Under the pieces are notes generated by a model that was not told where the DNA came from, searched no databases, and was given only the letters and a program-made list of their open reading frames with translations. Positions 25,731 to 35,691 of a stretch of DNA of 64,000 bases are shown here, one piece after another (within the stretch, counting starts at the first letter, position 1; each line of letters begins with the position of its first letter). The DNA lies in NCBI RefSeq assembly GCF_000974365.1, contig NZ_BAZW01000001.1, forward strand, positions 248,001-312,000, in the 5' to 3' direction. The position numbers were made by a program, and so were the translations under genes. This DNA is from Geofilum rubicundum JCM 15548 (lineage in GTDB: Bacteria > Bacteroidota > Bacteroidia > Bacteroidales > Marinilabiliaceae).

Positions 25731-28166
25731 ATGCGATTTTTGAATTTCATTAAAACATTTTTCAGGACCATTCTTTTACACAGTGGTTTCTCTTTACTGA
25801 CGCTTTTGGGATTGTCCATAGGGATCGCCATGAGTTTGTTGGTGTTGATATATGTTTACTATGAAGCCAATTATGATCGTCACTGGGAGAATTCAGAAAG
25901 CATATACCGGGTGTATTCTTATGGTGAAATCGGTGAAGATAAAATACGAAGTGCCGTAACACCACTCCCCTTAAGTGATGTTTTAAGGGAGCAGGAAGGG
26001 GTGGCGACTGCTACACGGCTGGTACCCGGTAATCGTAAATTGGTATCCAGCGACTATCTTAAATCCCTGGAATCTTATTTCTTTTATGCCGATACGGATT
26101 TTTTTGACATTTTTGAGATGCCCTTTCTTCTGGGAGAGCCGGAGAATGCTTTGAAGGATAGTAATTCGGTGGTCATCACTTTTTCTGCTGCCCAAAGGTT
26201 ATTTGGGCAGCGCAATCCCCTTGGGGAGAAGCTGACACTGGAAAATGGTCTGGAATACATAGTTACGGCCATGGTGGAGGACGTTCCGGCCAATTCTCAT
26301 ATGAGATTTGATTTTATTGGAAACTGGCTTCAGGTTGAAAACCGGATGCGTAAGGATCGTACCTTGCCGCAGGCCGGTATGTTGGACAACTGGTTATACC
26401 TTAACTCCTACACCTATTTCAAATCCAGGGATACGGCGGCTCCTTCTGAGGTGCTCCATCAGTTGTCCATAGACGCCGTTCAAAAGGTAGATGCACAAAT
26501 TGTAGCCTCTTTCAAGGAGGCAGACCAGTCTCCCGGACGCATCTACTTAAATTTTGGCATTCAGCCCATTCATGACATCCATCTGTATTCTCAGGTCGAT
26601 AATGAGATGGGGCCGGTGGCCAATCCGGACTATATTGCCTTCTTTACAGCCATTGCTTTTTTTATTTTGCTTATAACGGCCATCAATTTTATGAATCTGA
26701 CGACAGCCAAAGCCTCCCGAAGGTTTAAGGAGGTGGCGGTCAGGAAGTATTTTGGAGCCGGTCGTCGTTTTTTGGTTTATCAGTTTCTGACAGAGGCCGT
26801 GGTGTATTCTTTCGTTGCCTTGTTTGTGGCCCTGGTGTTGGTGGAATTGTTACTGCCTGGTTTTAACACTGTGTTTGGCATTGGAATGACCTCTACCGGA
26901 TTTATTCAGCAGCCCGATACTATTTGGATATTGGTTATCACCATGCTGCTGGGTGTTTTATCAGGGAGTTATCCGGCACTGTTTTTTAGCGGACTAAAGC
27001 CGCATCTGGCCATTAATGGGGTGATGAAAGTGAAGAAATGGGGGGTTGTTATGCGGGGACTGCTTGTCTCCTTTCAGGTGATTCTTTCCATAAGTTTGAT
27101 TGTTTTAAGTCTGGGGATGTATGGGCAATGGCGATTTTTGGAAGATGCCCCCCATGGTTTTGATGATCAGGATGCGGTGGTTTTGGAATGGGGATCCATG
27201 GATCGTGAAGGATTGCGGAATGTCAAGTCTGAGCTGAAATCCAGCGAGCATGTAAATGCCATAGGAATGGCTGAGTATGCACCCGGGGATGATCCCAGTG
27301 TTATTTCTTTCAGGTCTTCCGGTGATAGTTCACAGGTGGTTTTATTGGCCGTCAATTATGTGGATTCCGGATATTTTGATGCGATGGATGTGACGTTTGT
27401 TAAAGGCGGGGTTTGGGAGGCTGAAACCGATTCAGATAAGGCCCAGGTGGTTATCAATGCTGCGGCAGCCCGGTTTCTGGGTTACGATAAAAATGAACAA
27501 CTGACACTGGAATTGGTGGGGGGGCGCAGTACCGAGGAACCGTACATGTATACTGTGGCCGGGGTTATAGAGGATCTCGCTTTTGCCGGGGTTAAGGAAG
27601 CGGTGCGCCCCATGATATTTCTCCAGGAATCTGCTTCCAACAGGGCTGAACACCTTATCGTTGGTTTTAATTCCGGAACCTTGGAAAAGGGCGTTGAAGA
27701 ATTAAACAGGGTTTGGAAGAATGAGGTCCCCGATCGGGCCATTAAATTAAAATACTTGTCAGAAATAAAAGCTGATTTTTATTCTGAAGAGAGAAGGTTT
27801 GCCAACATCGCTACCATGTTTTCCCTGCTGGCCCTTGTATTAACCATATTTGGGAAAATTGGCATGGCGGCCTTTGTGGTTCAATATCATCAAAAACATA
27901 TTTTTATCCGCTCCTTAATGGCGGCTCCCTTTATCCATTTGCTGGAATATGGTTTGCGCGGATATTGGGTGTACATTCTTTTTGGGATGGCGGTGGGCTT
28001 GCCTGTATCCTCTTTCTTACTCCATGTGTGGTTGTCAGGCTTTGAACTGGCCTATGTTCCTGACTGGACCACCTATCTCTTACCGATCCTTGTTTTGTGC
28101 CTCACATCTGCATTGGTGGCATATTTTGCAGGAGGGCGGGAAATTAAAAAGGAAGCTTATTCTTAG
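25731..28166 (+). CDS. FtsX/MacB-type ABC permease
   Basis: 811 residues in the Bacteroidota two-unit form: an N-terminal helix (FSLLTLLGLSIGIAMSLLVLI), a periplasmic MacB-like domain (FFDIFEMPFLLGEP, VVITFSAAQRLFG), a three-helix FtsX unit near residues 300-420 with a good coupling motif (EVAVRKYFGAGR), a second periplasmic domain, and a C-terminal FtsX unit. In the second unit the motif usually like EIGIRKVLGA reads HIFIRSLMAA, so it is degraded there. Such exporters act by mechanotransmission on peptides or lipoproteins; the substrate is unknown. It forms an operon with the ATPase. Confidence 0.9.
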   Translation: MRFLNFIKTFFRTILLHSGFSLLTLLGLSIGIAMSLLVLIYVYYEANYDRHWENSESIYRVYSYGEIGEDKIRSAVTPLPLSDVLREQEGVATATRLVPGNRKLVSSDYLKSLESYFFYADTDFFDIFEMPFLLGEPENALKDSNSVVITFSAAQRLFGQRNPLGEKLTLENGLEYIVTAMVEDVPANSHMRFDFIGNWLQVENRMRKDRTLPQAGMLDNWLYLNSYTYFKSRDTAAPSEVLHQLSIDAVQKVDAQIVASFKEADQSPGRIYLNFGIQPIHDIHLYSQVDNEMGPVANPDYIAFFTAIAFFILLITAINFMNLTTAKASRRFKEVAVRKYFGAGRRFLVYQFLTEAVVYSFVALFVALVLVELLLPGFNTVFGIGMTSTGFIQQPDTIWILVITMLLGVLSGSYPALFFSGLKPHLAINGVMKVKKWGVVMRGLLVSFQVILSISLIVLSLGMYGQWRFLEDAPHGFDDQDAVVLEWGSMDREGLRNVKSELKSSEHVNAIGMAEYAPGDDPSVISFRSSGDSSQVVLLAVNYVDSGYFDAMDVTFVKGGVWEAETDSDKAQVVINAAAARFLGYDKNEQLTLELVGGRSTEEPYMYTVAGVIEDLAFAGVKEAVRPMIFLQESASNRAEHLIVGFNSGTLEKGVEELNRVWKNEVPDRAIKLKYLSEIKADFYSEERRFANIATMFSLLALVLTIFGKIGMAAFVVQYHQKHIFIRSLMAAPFIHLLEYGLRGYWVYILFGMAVGLPVSSFLLHVWLSGFELAYVPDWTTYLLPILVLCLTSALVAYFAGGREIKKEAYS

Positions 28167-28199
28167 TGCCTGTCAGATAGGATTTAGAAAAAAAATCAA

Positions 28200-28207
28200 T
28201 ATATTTG
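28200..28207 (+). promoter_or_regulatory. Candidate -7 box for secDF
   Basis: TATATTTG fits TAnnTTTG; about 56 bases before secDF. No clear -33 TTG is seen at the expected distance. Confidence 0.5.
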
Positions 28208-28262
28208 CGCGATTGTGAAAACCATCGAAATAAAGATTTTGAATAGATAAAAGAATAATCAA

Positions 28263-31200
28263 ATGCAAAACAAAGGAGCGATCAGACTATTTGCCATCCT
28301 TTTGGCACTAGTGAGTTTATACCAGTTGATTTTTACCTATTACACCCATAAGGTAGAAAATCGTGCCACTGAGTATGCGGAAATGCGTGCCGGATCAGAA
28401 GCTGCACCCGAAGAAATTCGTCAGTATGAAGTGCAGTATCTGGATTCCATGGCCCATGAGCCGGTGTATAATTTTTTTGGGTTGAGAAAGTATACTTACA
28501 TGGATTGTAAGAACCGGGAGATCAATTTTGGTCTTGACCTGAAGGGGGGATGAACCTTATTCTGGAAGTGAAAGTTTCTGATATTGTAGAGGCGCTTTCC
28601 AACTACAACCAGGATGAGAATTTTCAGAGCGCACTTGCATTGGCAGAGGAGCGTGAAAAGACTTCTACCCGTGATTTTGTAAGTCTCTTTGGTGAAGCAT
28701 TTGAAGAAGTGGCTCCCAATGGCAGTCTCGCTGCTGTTTTTAATACCGTAGAGTTACGCGAGAAAGTGATGTACGATTCTTCCAACGAGGAAGTATTGGA
28801 TGTTTTGCGGGAAGAGTCACGATCGGCCATTGATAATGCCTTCAATATTATTCGTACACGTATCGACCGCTTTGGAGTGGTTCAGCCCAATGTTCAGCGT
28901 TTGCAGAAAGATGGTCAGGTACTGATTGAGCTTCCGGGCGTTACCGAACCGGAGCGTGTCAGAAATCTTTTGAAAGGTTCTGCCAGCCTCGAGTTCTGGG
29001 AAACCTATAACAATGAAGAGGTCTTTAATTCATTGGCCCAGGCCAACGAAATTATTACCCGCATTGAACAAGGTCAAAGGCCTGCTGAAGCAGCTTCTGA
29101 AGTTTCTGAAGCGGCCGAAGAAATTGCTGAAACAGCAGAAGCGGCTCTGGAAGAAGATGATTTGGGATTACTGGATGAAATTGAAGGAGACACGGCCGAT
29201 GTAGCGGATGAGGATACACGTTCCTTATTTACCTTGTTGCAACCCTCTGGCAGGGCAGAAGGTCCCGTAGTTGGGATCGCTGCCGGAAGACATATGGCAC
29301 AAATTGATGCCTGGTTGGAAAGGGATCAGGTACGCGCTGTGTTACCACGTGACTTGCGTTTAAAATGGACGGTTAAGCCCATTCCTGCTGAAAATTTACA
29401 GTATTATGGTGTCCCGGAAACACGTGAGAGTTATTACGAGTTAGTTGCCATTAGGTCGACCAGTCACGATGGCCGCCCTCCTTTGGAAGGAGACGCTATC
29501 TCCAATGCCAGTGACCGTGTCAGTCAAAATGGATCCTTCGAGATTGAAATGTCGATGAGTAGTGAGGGGGCAAAGACCTGGGCCCGACTGACCAAAGCCA
29601 ATGTGGGTAAATCCATCGCCATTGTGTTGGATGGTTATGTATATAGTTTTCCCACTGTTCAGAATGAAATAAGGGGAGGACAGAGCTCCATCACCGGAGA
29701 TTTTAGTCCCGAAGAGGCGAAAGATTTGGCTACCATTCTTAATTCAGGTAAGTTGCCGGCTCCTGCGCGCATTGTTGAAGATACCGTTGTAGGTCCTTCT
29801 TTGGGGCAGGAGGCTGTAGATGCCGGTTTACGTTCATTTATCTGGGCATTTGTCGTCGTCCTTCTTTATATGATCATATACTATGGCATGAAAGCCGGTA
29901 TTGTGGCTGATATCGCCCTTATTTCGAATATGTTCTTTGTAATGGGTGTGCTGGCGGCCTTCAATGCCGTTTTAACCTTGCCTGGTATTGCCGGTATTGT
30001 TTTAACCATTGGTATGTCGGTGGATGCCAACGTACTTATTTATGAAAGGATAAGGGAGGAATTGCGTGCCGGAAAGGGCTTGCGATTGGCAATCTCTGAC
30101 GGTTATAAAAATGCCTTCTCGGCCATTATTGATGCCAACGTTACCACCTTTTTGACCGGTTTGATTCTGTTCCTGTTCGGAACAGGACCTATTAAAGGTT
30201 TTGCCACTACCCTGATGATTGGTATTGCCACTTCCTTCTTTTCGGCCATATTTATTACCCGTCTTATTTATGAAGCATTACTGAATTCTAAAGTGGATAT
30301 TACTTTCGGATCTAAATGGACCGAGAAGTTATTTACCAATTTAAGAATCGGATTCCTGGAGAAGCGCAAAACATTTTTCATTGTTTCTTTGGTCTTTATC
30401 GTGGTAGCTATTGGTTCATTGGCCACGCGTGGTCTGAAGCAAGGTATTGACTTTACCGGAGGACGTACCTATGTGGTGCGTTTTGAAGAACCGGTGAACG
30501 CCACGGATGTATTTGCTTCCATGTCAGAGGCCTTTGAAGGGGCCAACACCGAGGTGAAGACTTTTGGAACAGCCAATCAGATTCGAATTGCGACCAACTA
30601 TTTGGTGGATGATACGGAAGATGCCGCTGATGCCATGGTGGAAGATGCCCTTTTCGAGGGTATTCAACCCTTCTTGCCTGAAGGTACCACCAAAGATACT
30701 TATTTGTCAGATTATCAAATGAGTTCTCAGAAGGTGGGGCCAACTGTGGCCACCGATATCCGGAACAAAGCCGGTTATGCCTTATTTTTCTCGTTATTGG
30801 TTATTTTCCTTTACATACTGATTCGTTTCCAGACATGGCAATTGGGATTAGGTGCCATTGGCGCCGTGATTCATGATGTTCTGGTGGTTTTGGGGATTTT
30901 CTCACTTCTGTATAGTATTATGCCATTCGCCATGGAAATTGACCAGGCATTTATTGCTGCCATACTTACAGTTATTGGATATTCGATCAACGATACCGTG
31001 GTGGTCTTTGACCGTATTCGTGAATACCGCGTGTTATATCCGAAACGGAAGACCATTGAAGTATTTAACCTGGCCATTAATTCAACGATTAGCCGTACCA
31101 TAAATACCTCTATGACGACCTTGGTGGTGTTGCTGGTGATTTTCATCTTTGGTAGTGAAGTCATTCGTGGGTTTGTGTTTGCGTTGATCGTTGGTGTATT

Positions 31201-31297
31201 TGTAGGTACCTACTCATCCATCTTCATCGCCTCTCCCATTGCCTTTAACTTTATGAAGAAGAAGGAAGCATTGAGCGATGCTAAGTCCGGAAAATAG
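28263..31297 (+). CDS. secDF: Protein translocase SecDF fusion (frame break at 28549)
   Basis: About 1011 residues after correction. The inner-membrane SecDF fusion uses proton motive force to aid Sec export. SecD: first helix IRLFAILLALVSLYQLIF, the NFGLDLKGG motif, then MNLILEVKVSDIVEAL in the next frame after a run of six G; one missing base restores it. Later signs are TRIDRFGVVQPNVQ and ELPGV, VVLLYMIIYYGMKAGIVADIAL, and TIGMSVDANVLIYERIREE. SecF: QGIDFTGGRTYVV, AILTVIGYSINDTVVVFDRIRE and SRTINTSMTTLV. An acidic, Ala/Glu-rich insert lies near nucleotides 29080-29220. A terminator follows. Confidence 0.95.
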
Positions 31298-31324
31298 TTT
31301 TTAATAGAATATAATTAGTATTTC

Positions 31325-31363
31325 ACAAAGGGGTTGTCTGCAAAGACAATCCCTTTGTTTTTT
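31325..31363 (+). terminator. Terminator after secDF
   Basis: ACAAAGGGGTTGTCT, loop, AGACAATCCCTTTGT with one mismatch, then six T. Confidence 0.9.
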
Positions 31364-31421
31364 GAGACATCAGGGATGTTAACGGAACTTCCGATGATAT
31401 TTTATCTATTTAAATGGCTCG

Positions 31422-31456
31422 TTTGAAAATTAATCCCGTCGGCTTTTATATCTTTG
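31422..31456 (+). promoter_or_regulatory. Candidate promoter of tatA
   Basis: TTTG at 31422-31425 and TATCTTTG at 31449-31456, spacer 23 bases. The inferred start leaves a very short leader before the ATG at 31473. Confidence 0.5.
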
Positions 31457-31472
31457 CGTAAAAGTGGATAAT

Positions 31473-31934
31473 ATGGTGCTTTTTCTTTTTGGTATTTCAA
31501 TGGGCGAGATTGTGCTCTTGTTCCTGGTGGTTTTGATGCTGTTCGGATCCAAAAAAATTCCCGATTTGGCCAGAGGATTGGGTCGGGGTATGAATGAATT
31601 TCGTAGAGCCGCAGATGATATTAAACGTGAGTTTTCACAAAGTGCAGAGGAGATTCGTGAAGACTTGTCAGAAATGGAGAACAATATCCGTCAAAACAGT
31701 CATGAAATTCGGGATATGGCCAAAGATGTCTATCAGGAAGCAGATGATGTGACCTCCGAAGCTGTTGCGGATGTCTATAAATTGGATCAACCGGAAGTTT
31801 CTTTTGAGGATGAGGATTTGTCTTCGGACAAATCCCCGGACCCCACAACTACAGAGAAGGCCGATGCTGATTCAGAGGATGCCGAAAGCTCCTCGCAGAA
31901 AGATCTGAAAAAGGGTTCTGATACGCCTGATTAA
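31473..31934 (+). CDS. Sec-independent translocase subunit TatA/TatB-like
   Basis: 153 residues from MVLFLFGIS; a GTG three codons upstream is also possible. It has one N-terminal membrane helix (MGEIVLLFLVVLMLFGSKKIPDLARGLG), the FGSKKIP hinge and an amphipathic helix, as in TatA, followed by a long charged, probably coiled-coil and acidic tail (residues about 45-153) that is longer than in E. coli TatA and resembles TatB-like tails. It would form the twin-arginine export pore at the inner membrane. No tatC is present in the window. Confidence 0.88.
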   Translation: MVLFLFGISMGEIVLLFLVVLMLFGSKKIPDLARGLGRGMNEFRRAADDIKREFSQSAEEIREDLSEMENNIRQNSHEIRDMAKDVYQEADDVTSEAVADVYKLDQPEVSFEDEDLSSDKSPDPTTTEKADADSEDAESSSQKDLKKGSDTPD

Positions 31935-31956
31935 TTTTAAAAATAAGAAATTTTTA

Positions 31957-32892
31957 ATGGCAATTGTTTGGTTGATAGCTGGTTTTATTCTTCTTTTTTT
32001 CAGTGGAGACTGGCTCGTTAAAGGTAGCGTAGCACTATCGCGACATTTTAAGATTAGCACACTGGTCATTGGCCTCACGGTGGTGGCCTTTGGTACTTCT
32101 GCCCCTGAGCTGTTTGTCAGCGTAAAAGCGGCGTTTAACGGGGTTCCGGATTTGGCCATAGGCAATGTGGTGGGTTCCAATATTGCGAACATCGGACTGA
32201 TTTTGGGCCTGGTGGCCATGATTATGCCTATCCCAACGCGCAACCGCACCGTTTGGTTTGATTGGACCATCATGATAGTCGCCACCGTTTTATTAATGTT
32301 TTTCGCCTACAATGGCACCATTGGTTTTTTGGAGGGCATTGTGTTTCTGGTTTCTTTGGGATTATACCTTATCTGGTCTGTTTTTAAGGCCCGCAGAAAG
32401 TCGCAAAGTAGTGAGGAGGTCTTTTTATCAGCCGATATTTCCATCTGGAAAGCCCTTTTTTGGGTGCTGGTTTCTGTGGTAGGGCTTTACTATGGTGCGG
32501 AGTGGTTGGTTAGGGGGGCCACTACTTTGGCGCTGAGTTGGGGCGTTAGTGATCGTATTATAGGTATTTCTGTGGTGGCTTTTGGTACGAGTGTGCCTGA
32601 GCTGGCTACTTCCATGATGGCGCTCTACAGAAAAGAGAATGATATTTCGGTGGGCAACATCATTGGGTCCAATATTTTTAATATTTGGGCCGTGCTTGGG
32701 GTTACAGCTGTCATTAGTCCTTTACAGGTCAATGACAAGGAGATGCTGTCGCAGGATTTGTTGATAAGTATTGGGTTCGCGGTCTTGTTGCTATTGTTTA
32801 TGCTGCCTTTGTCACGGGGCGTTTTATCCCGTTGGAAGGGGGCGATTCTGTTTCTGCTGTATATTCTGTATATTTATATTTTGTTTGCTTAG
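31957..32892 (+). CDS. Calcium/sodium antiporter family protein (CaCA, YrbG-like)
   Basis: 311 residues, very hydrophobic, about ten membrane helices in two inverted halves. The two alpha-repeat motifs are clear: VVAFGTSAPELFVSV with GNVVGSNIANIGLILG, and VVAFGTSVPELATSMM with GNIIGSNIFNIWAVLG. These form the cation site of the K+-dependent Na+/Ca2+ exchanger family. The acidic loop between halves is short, as in bacterial members. It starts 22 bases after tatA and may be cotranscribed. Confidence 0.92.
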   Translation: MAIVWLIAGFILLFFSGDWLVKGSVALSRHFKISTLVIGLTVVAFGTSAPELFVSVKAAFNGVPDLAIGNVVGSNIANIGLILGLVAMIMPIPTRNRTVWFDWTIMIVATVLLMFFAYNGTIGFLEGIVFLVSLGLYLIWSVFKARRKSQSSEEVFLSADISIWKALFWVLVSVVGLYYGAEWLVRGATTLALSWGVSDRIIGISVVAFGTSVPELATSMMALYRKENDISVGNIIGSNIFNIWAVLGVTAVISPLQVNDKEMLSQDLLISIGFAVLLLLFMLPLSRGVLSRWKGAILFLLYILYIYILFA

Positions 32893-32976
32893 GGATTCTG
32901 ATAAAAGGTAAACTGCAGTTTGGAAGTGGCCCACTGTAGTTTCGAAAGGATGAATGCCACTTGATATTTTGTAAAA

Positions 32977-33639
32977 ATGGTTGAAGGTAAAGGCATACAT
33001 AAATCTTTTGGAGATCTGGAAGTCCTTAAAGGGATTGATGTAACCATAGAGTCGGGCGAAATTGTTTCCATTTTAGGTGCCAGTGGTGCCGGAAAAACCA
33101 CGCTCCTTCAAATTCTGGGGTCGCTGGATAAGCCTACTCAGGGTGAAGTTTATATGGATGGCAAAGCCATTCATAAACTCTCGGAAAACCAACTGGCGCG
33201 CTTCAGAAATAAACACATTGGTTTTGTTTTTCAGTTTCACCAGCTTTTGCCGGAATTTACGGCGATGGAAAATTGTTTGCTGCCTGCTTACATCGGAGGT
33301 GTTTCCAAACGGGAGGCCGATAAGAAGGCGACGGAGCTTTTGGGGTTTTTGGGCTTGTCTCACCGACTGGAACACAAGCCAGCTGAATTGAGTGGGGGAG
33401 AGAAACAGCGGGTGGCCGTAGCCAGAGCACTGATCAATGACCCTTTGGTAATTTTTGCCGATGAACCATCCGGGAATCTGGATTCCAAAAATCAGGAGGA
33501 GCTGATGGGCTTGTTTGTGTCTTTGCGCGATCAGTTTCACCAAACCTTTGTCATTGTGACCCACGATGAACATCTGGCCCTTAAGTCGGATCGAACCATA
33601 CAGATGGTGGATGGGGTCATTGTTTCTAATGATTTATAG
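32977..33639 (+). CDS. ABC ATPase, LolD-like (lipoprotein release)
   Basis: 220 residues with complete motifs: Walker [11 protein letters not shown]-loop [12 protein letters not shown], signature [15 protein letters not shown], Walker [14 protein letters not shown], and H-loop VTHDEHLAL. Close to LolD, which drives lipoprotein release from the inner membrane with LolC/E; those permeases are not adjacent, as is common in Bacteroidota. Its intact motifs make a useful contrast with the degenerate ATPase at 25.0 kb. Its end overlaps the next gene by 11 bases. Confidence 0.88.
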   Translation: MVEGKGIHKSFGDLEVLKGIDVTIESGEIVSILGASGAGKTTLLQILGSLDKPTQGEVYMDGKAIHKLSENQLARFRNKHIGFVFQFHQLLPEFTAMENCLLPAYIGGVSKREADKKATELLGFLGLSHRLEHKPAELSGGEKQRVAVARALINDPLVIFADEPSGNLDSKNQEELMGLFVSLRDQFHQTFVIVTHDEHLALKSDRTIQMVDGVIVSNDL

Positions 33640-34413
33640 GGTGGTGGACAATCGGTTAAAGGATTTACTTGACGAAAAAGCAGCCCATTACAACCAAGCG
33701 TGGTTTATCGAAAAAGATCCGGTGTCTGTTCCGCACATGTTTTCGCGCAAGGAAGATTGTGAAATAAGCGGCTTTTTGACGGCTACCCTGGCGTGGGGAC
33801 AAAGAGGCATGATTCTGAAGAAGGCGCGTTTGTTGATGGAATGGATGGATCTGCAACCCTATGCCTTTGTGACCGGTGCAGGGGATAGGGAGCTACAACA
33901 ACTGTCGCAATTTGTTTACCGTACTTTTAATGGCATCGATTGTCAGTATTTTGTCAGTGCCCTTCGTGAAATTTATCTGCATCATGGCGGACTCGAAACC
34001 GTTTTTTCCAATGCTTTCCTAAAGGGGAATAGTGTATTTTCTGCCTTGTCCGCTTTCAGGGAATTGTTTTTATCCTTCCGACCGATGGACCGAACCGGAA
34101 AGCATGTGGCCAACGTAATGAAGGGTTCTTCGGGGAAGCGGCTCAATATGTTTTTGCGGTGGATGGTACGTAAGGATGGTGTGGTTGATTTGGGCTTATG
34201 GCCGCAGATGGATGCGGCGAAATTAATGATGCCACTGGATGTGCATGTGGGACGTGTGGCGCGAAATTTGGGGTTGCTCAATCGCCAACAGGATGACTGG
34301 AAGGCGGTGGAGGAATTGACCCTGCAATTGAGATCTTTCCGTCCTGAGGACCCTGTATTTTATGATTATGCCCTTTTTGGATGGGTGTTTTTGAAAAAGA
34401 CCTGCCCAAATAG
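33629..34413 (+). CDS. TIGR02757 (DUF2400) family protein, frame break near 34383
   Basis: About 261 residues from [17 protein letters not shown]. Family features are [32 protein letters not shown]-like [24 protein letters not shown], and [15 protein letters not shown], which recall a helix-hairpin-helix DNA glycosylase fold; function is not established. Near 34383 the frame slips: the family ending [16 protein letters not shown] followed by TAG at 34411-34413 appears when one T is restored. Without correction it would run into the next gene. It overlaps the lolD 3' end and is probably cotranscribed with it. Confidence 0.82.
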
Positions 34414-34431
34414 AGATCAAATTCATCAAGA

Positions 34432-35149
34432 ATGGCCAACGCTTATTTTCAATTCAAACAGTTTAGCATTTTTCAGGATAGGTGTGCCATGAAGGTGGGG
34501 ACCGATGGCGTGCTCCTGGGGGCCTGGACGCCGGTTGATGGGGCTCAAACGATTCTGGATGTGGGAAGTGGGACCGGTCTGCTTGCTTTAATGCTGGCAC
34601 AAAGGGCGCCGGAAGCCTTATTACGGGTGTTGAGCTGGATTCGGATGCCTGCCTGCAATCCAGAGAGAATATTCAACGCTCACCCTGGCCCGGTCGGCTG
34701 GAAATGGTGGAGAGCGATTTCAGGCCGTTTTCTCAGCAGTCCCATCGACGCTTTGATTTGATCGTGAGCAATCCGCCCTATTTTATTGATTCTAAGCCTG
34801 CAGCTGTTGCGTCCCGAAGTGTGGCCCGACATACCTCTCATCTGAGCTATACGGACCTCATTGAGGCGTCCTGCGCCTGCTTGCGGTGGAGGGCCAATTT
34901 TCTGTTATTCTTCCGGCCCAAAATCACCTGCTCTTTTCACAGTTAGCCCTGGATAGGGGATTGTTTGAAGGGAGTCGTTTGCTGATTCATCCCACTCCCC
35001 ATAAACCCGTTTCACGCATCCTGTCTGTTTGGGATTTAAAGGGGTACCGCGAAACCAAAGAAGAAAAGATGGTATTGGAAGTAAAGGGAAGACATCATTA
35101 TTCGGCAGAATACTTGTCGCTCACACGTGACTTTTACCTAAAGGCCTGA
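34432..35149 (+). CDS. trmN6: tRNA1(Val) (adenine(37)-N6)-methyltransferase, two frame breaks
   Basis: 239 residues after correction. It shows [27 protein letters not shown], the SAM motif [19 protein letters not shown], the N6-adenine motif [10 protein letters not shown], then [16 protein letters not shown] and a C-terminal SRILSVW. The frame breaks near 34623 (EAL continues [18 protein letters not shown]) and near 34866 (LIE continues [12 protein letters not shown]); one base is missing at each. It resembles YfiC/TrmN6, which methylates A37 of tRNA-Val; two tRNA-Val genes are in this window. Specificity is inferred from family. Confidence 0.85.
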
Positions 35150-35154
35150 AAAAG

Positions 35155-35210
35155 GCAGGAGCCGTCAAAACAGAAGGGATTAAACTTTTGTGGATTTGAC
35201 GGCTACCTGC
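35155..35210. repeat. Long inverted repeat after trmN6
   Basis: GCAGGAGCCGTCAAA pairs with TTTGACGGCTACCTGC (one bulged base) around a 25-base loop. There is no T-run, so it is not a standard terminator. It lies 6 bases after the trmN6 stop codon and could end or stabilise the lolD-trmN6 transcript. Confidence 0.55.
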
Positions 35211-35297
35211 AGGGAGGATCTTGAATGTCGTTAAAAATGTTGTTCACCTATATGTGTTAAACCGGCGCTTTTGGGGTCGACAAGTATTTAGAATGTC

Positions 35298-35468
35298 TCA
35301 ATCAAATATCCTGTTGAAAAGAATGTAAAGCGCCAGACCACCCACTAATAGCAGGGCTGCAATTATTAGAAACAGGTTACTGATCATGCTGGCGAAAGCA
35401 TAAAAACCCAAAACAACAACGCCTGCGAGTATCAGGAACAGGCCCAAATATTTTAACAGTTCTTTCAT
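35298..35468 (-). CDS. Small membrane protein, 56 residues
   Basis: Begins MKELLKYLGLFLILAGVVV and ends LYILFNRIFD. It is almost wholly two hydrophobic helices (about residues 7-25 and 30-50) with a short positively charged N-terminus, so an inner-membrane hairpin is likely. ATG start, clean TGA stop, and it fills an otherwise empty gap of about 540 bases. I recall similar tiny membrane proteins in Bacteroidota but do not know a function. Confidence 0.65.
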   Translation of the reverse strand: MKELLKYLGLFLILAGVVVLGFYAFASMISNLFLIIAALLLVGGLALYILFNRIFD

Positions 35469-35600
35469 AGGAATATGGTTTTGATGTTCATCATTTGTCC
35501 TAAAAGTACGAAGCAGTTATGATTTTTCAAACTTTTTATCGTTAAAAGTCCGTTCGGAGTAGATTGTTAAAGCAAAATTTTCTAATCTGTGATTTGGCTT

Positions 35601-35608
35601 TATCTTTG
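35601..35608 (+). promoter_or_regulatory. Candidate -7 box for mutS
   Basis: TATCTTTG fits TAnnTTTG; about 84 bases before the mutS start. The -33 element is unclear. Confidence 0.45.
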
Positions 35609-35691
35609 CATACCAGGGTGCTTTATCCATAAAATGGTCTTTTGGCTTTTGGAGGCAGAGGCTCCTTTCAATCCTATTATCCTTTTTAAAA

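Noticed and set aside
28540-28556. Programmed frameshift or separate short SecD fragment and SecDF gene at the G6 run
   Set aside because: The break splits the conserved SecD block right after GLDLKGG, and 15 similar breaks occur in unrelated genes of the window. A missing base is simpler than a recoding signal; no slippery heptamer with a downstream structure was evident.
34414-34492. C-terminal tail of the TIGR02757 protein running into trmN6
   Set aside because: It appears only because of the frame break near 34383; the corrected frame ends at TAG 34411-34413, before trmN6 starts.
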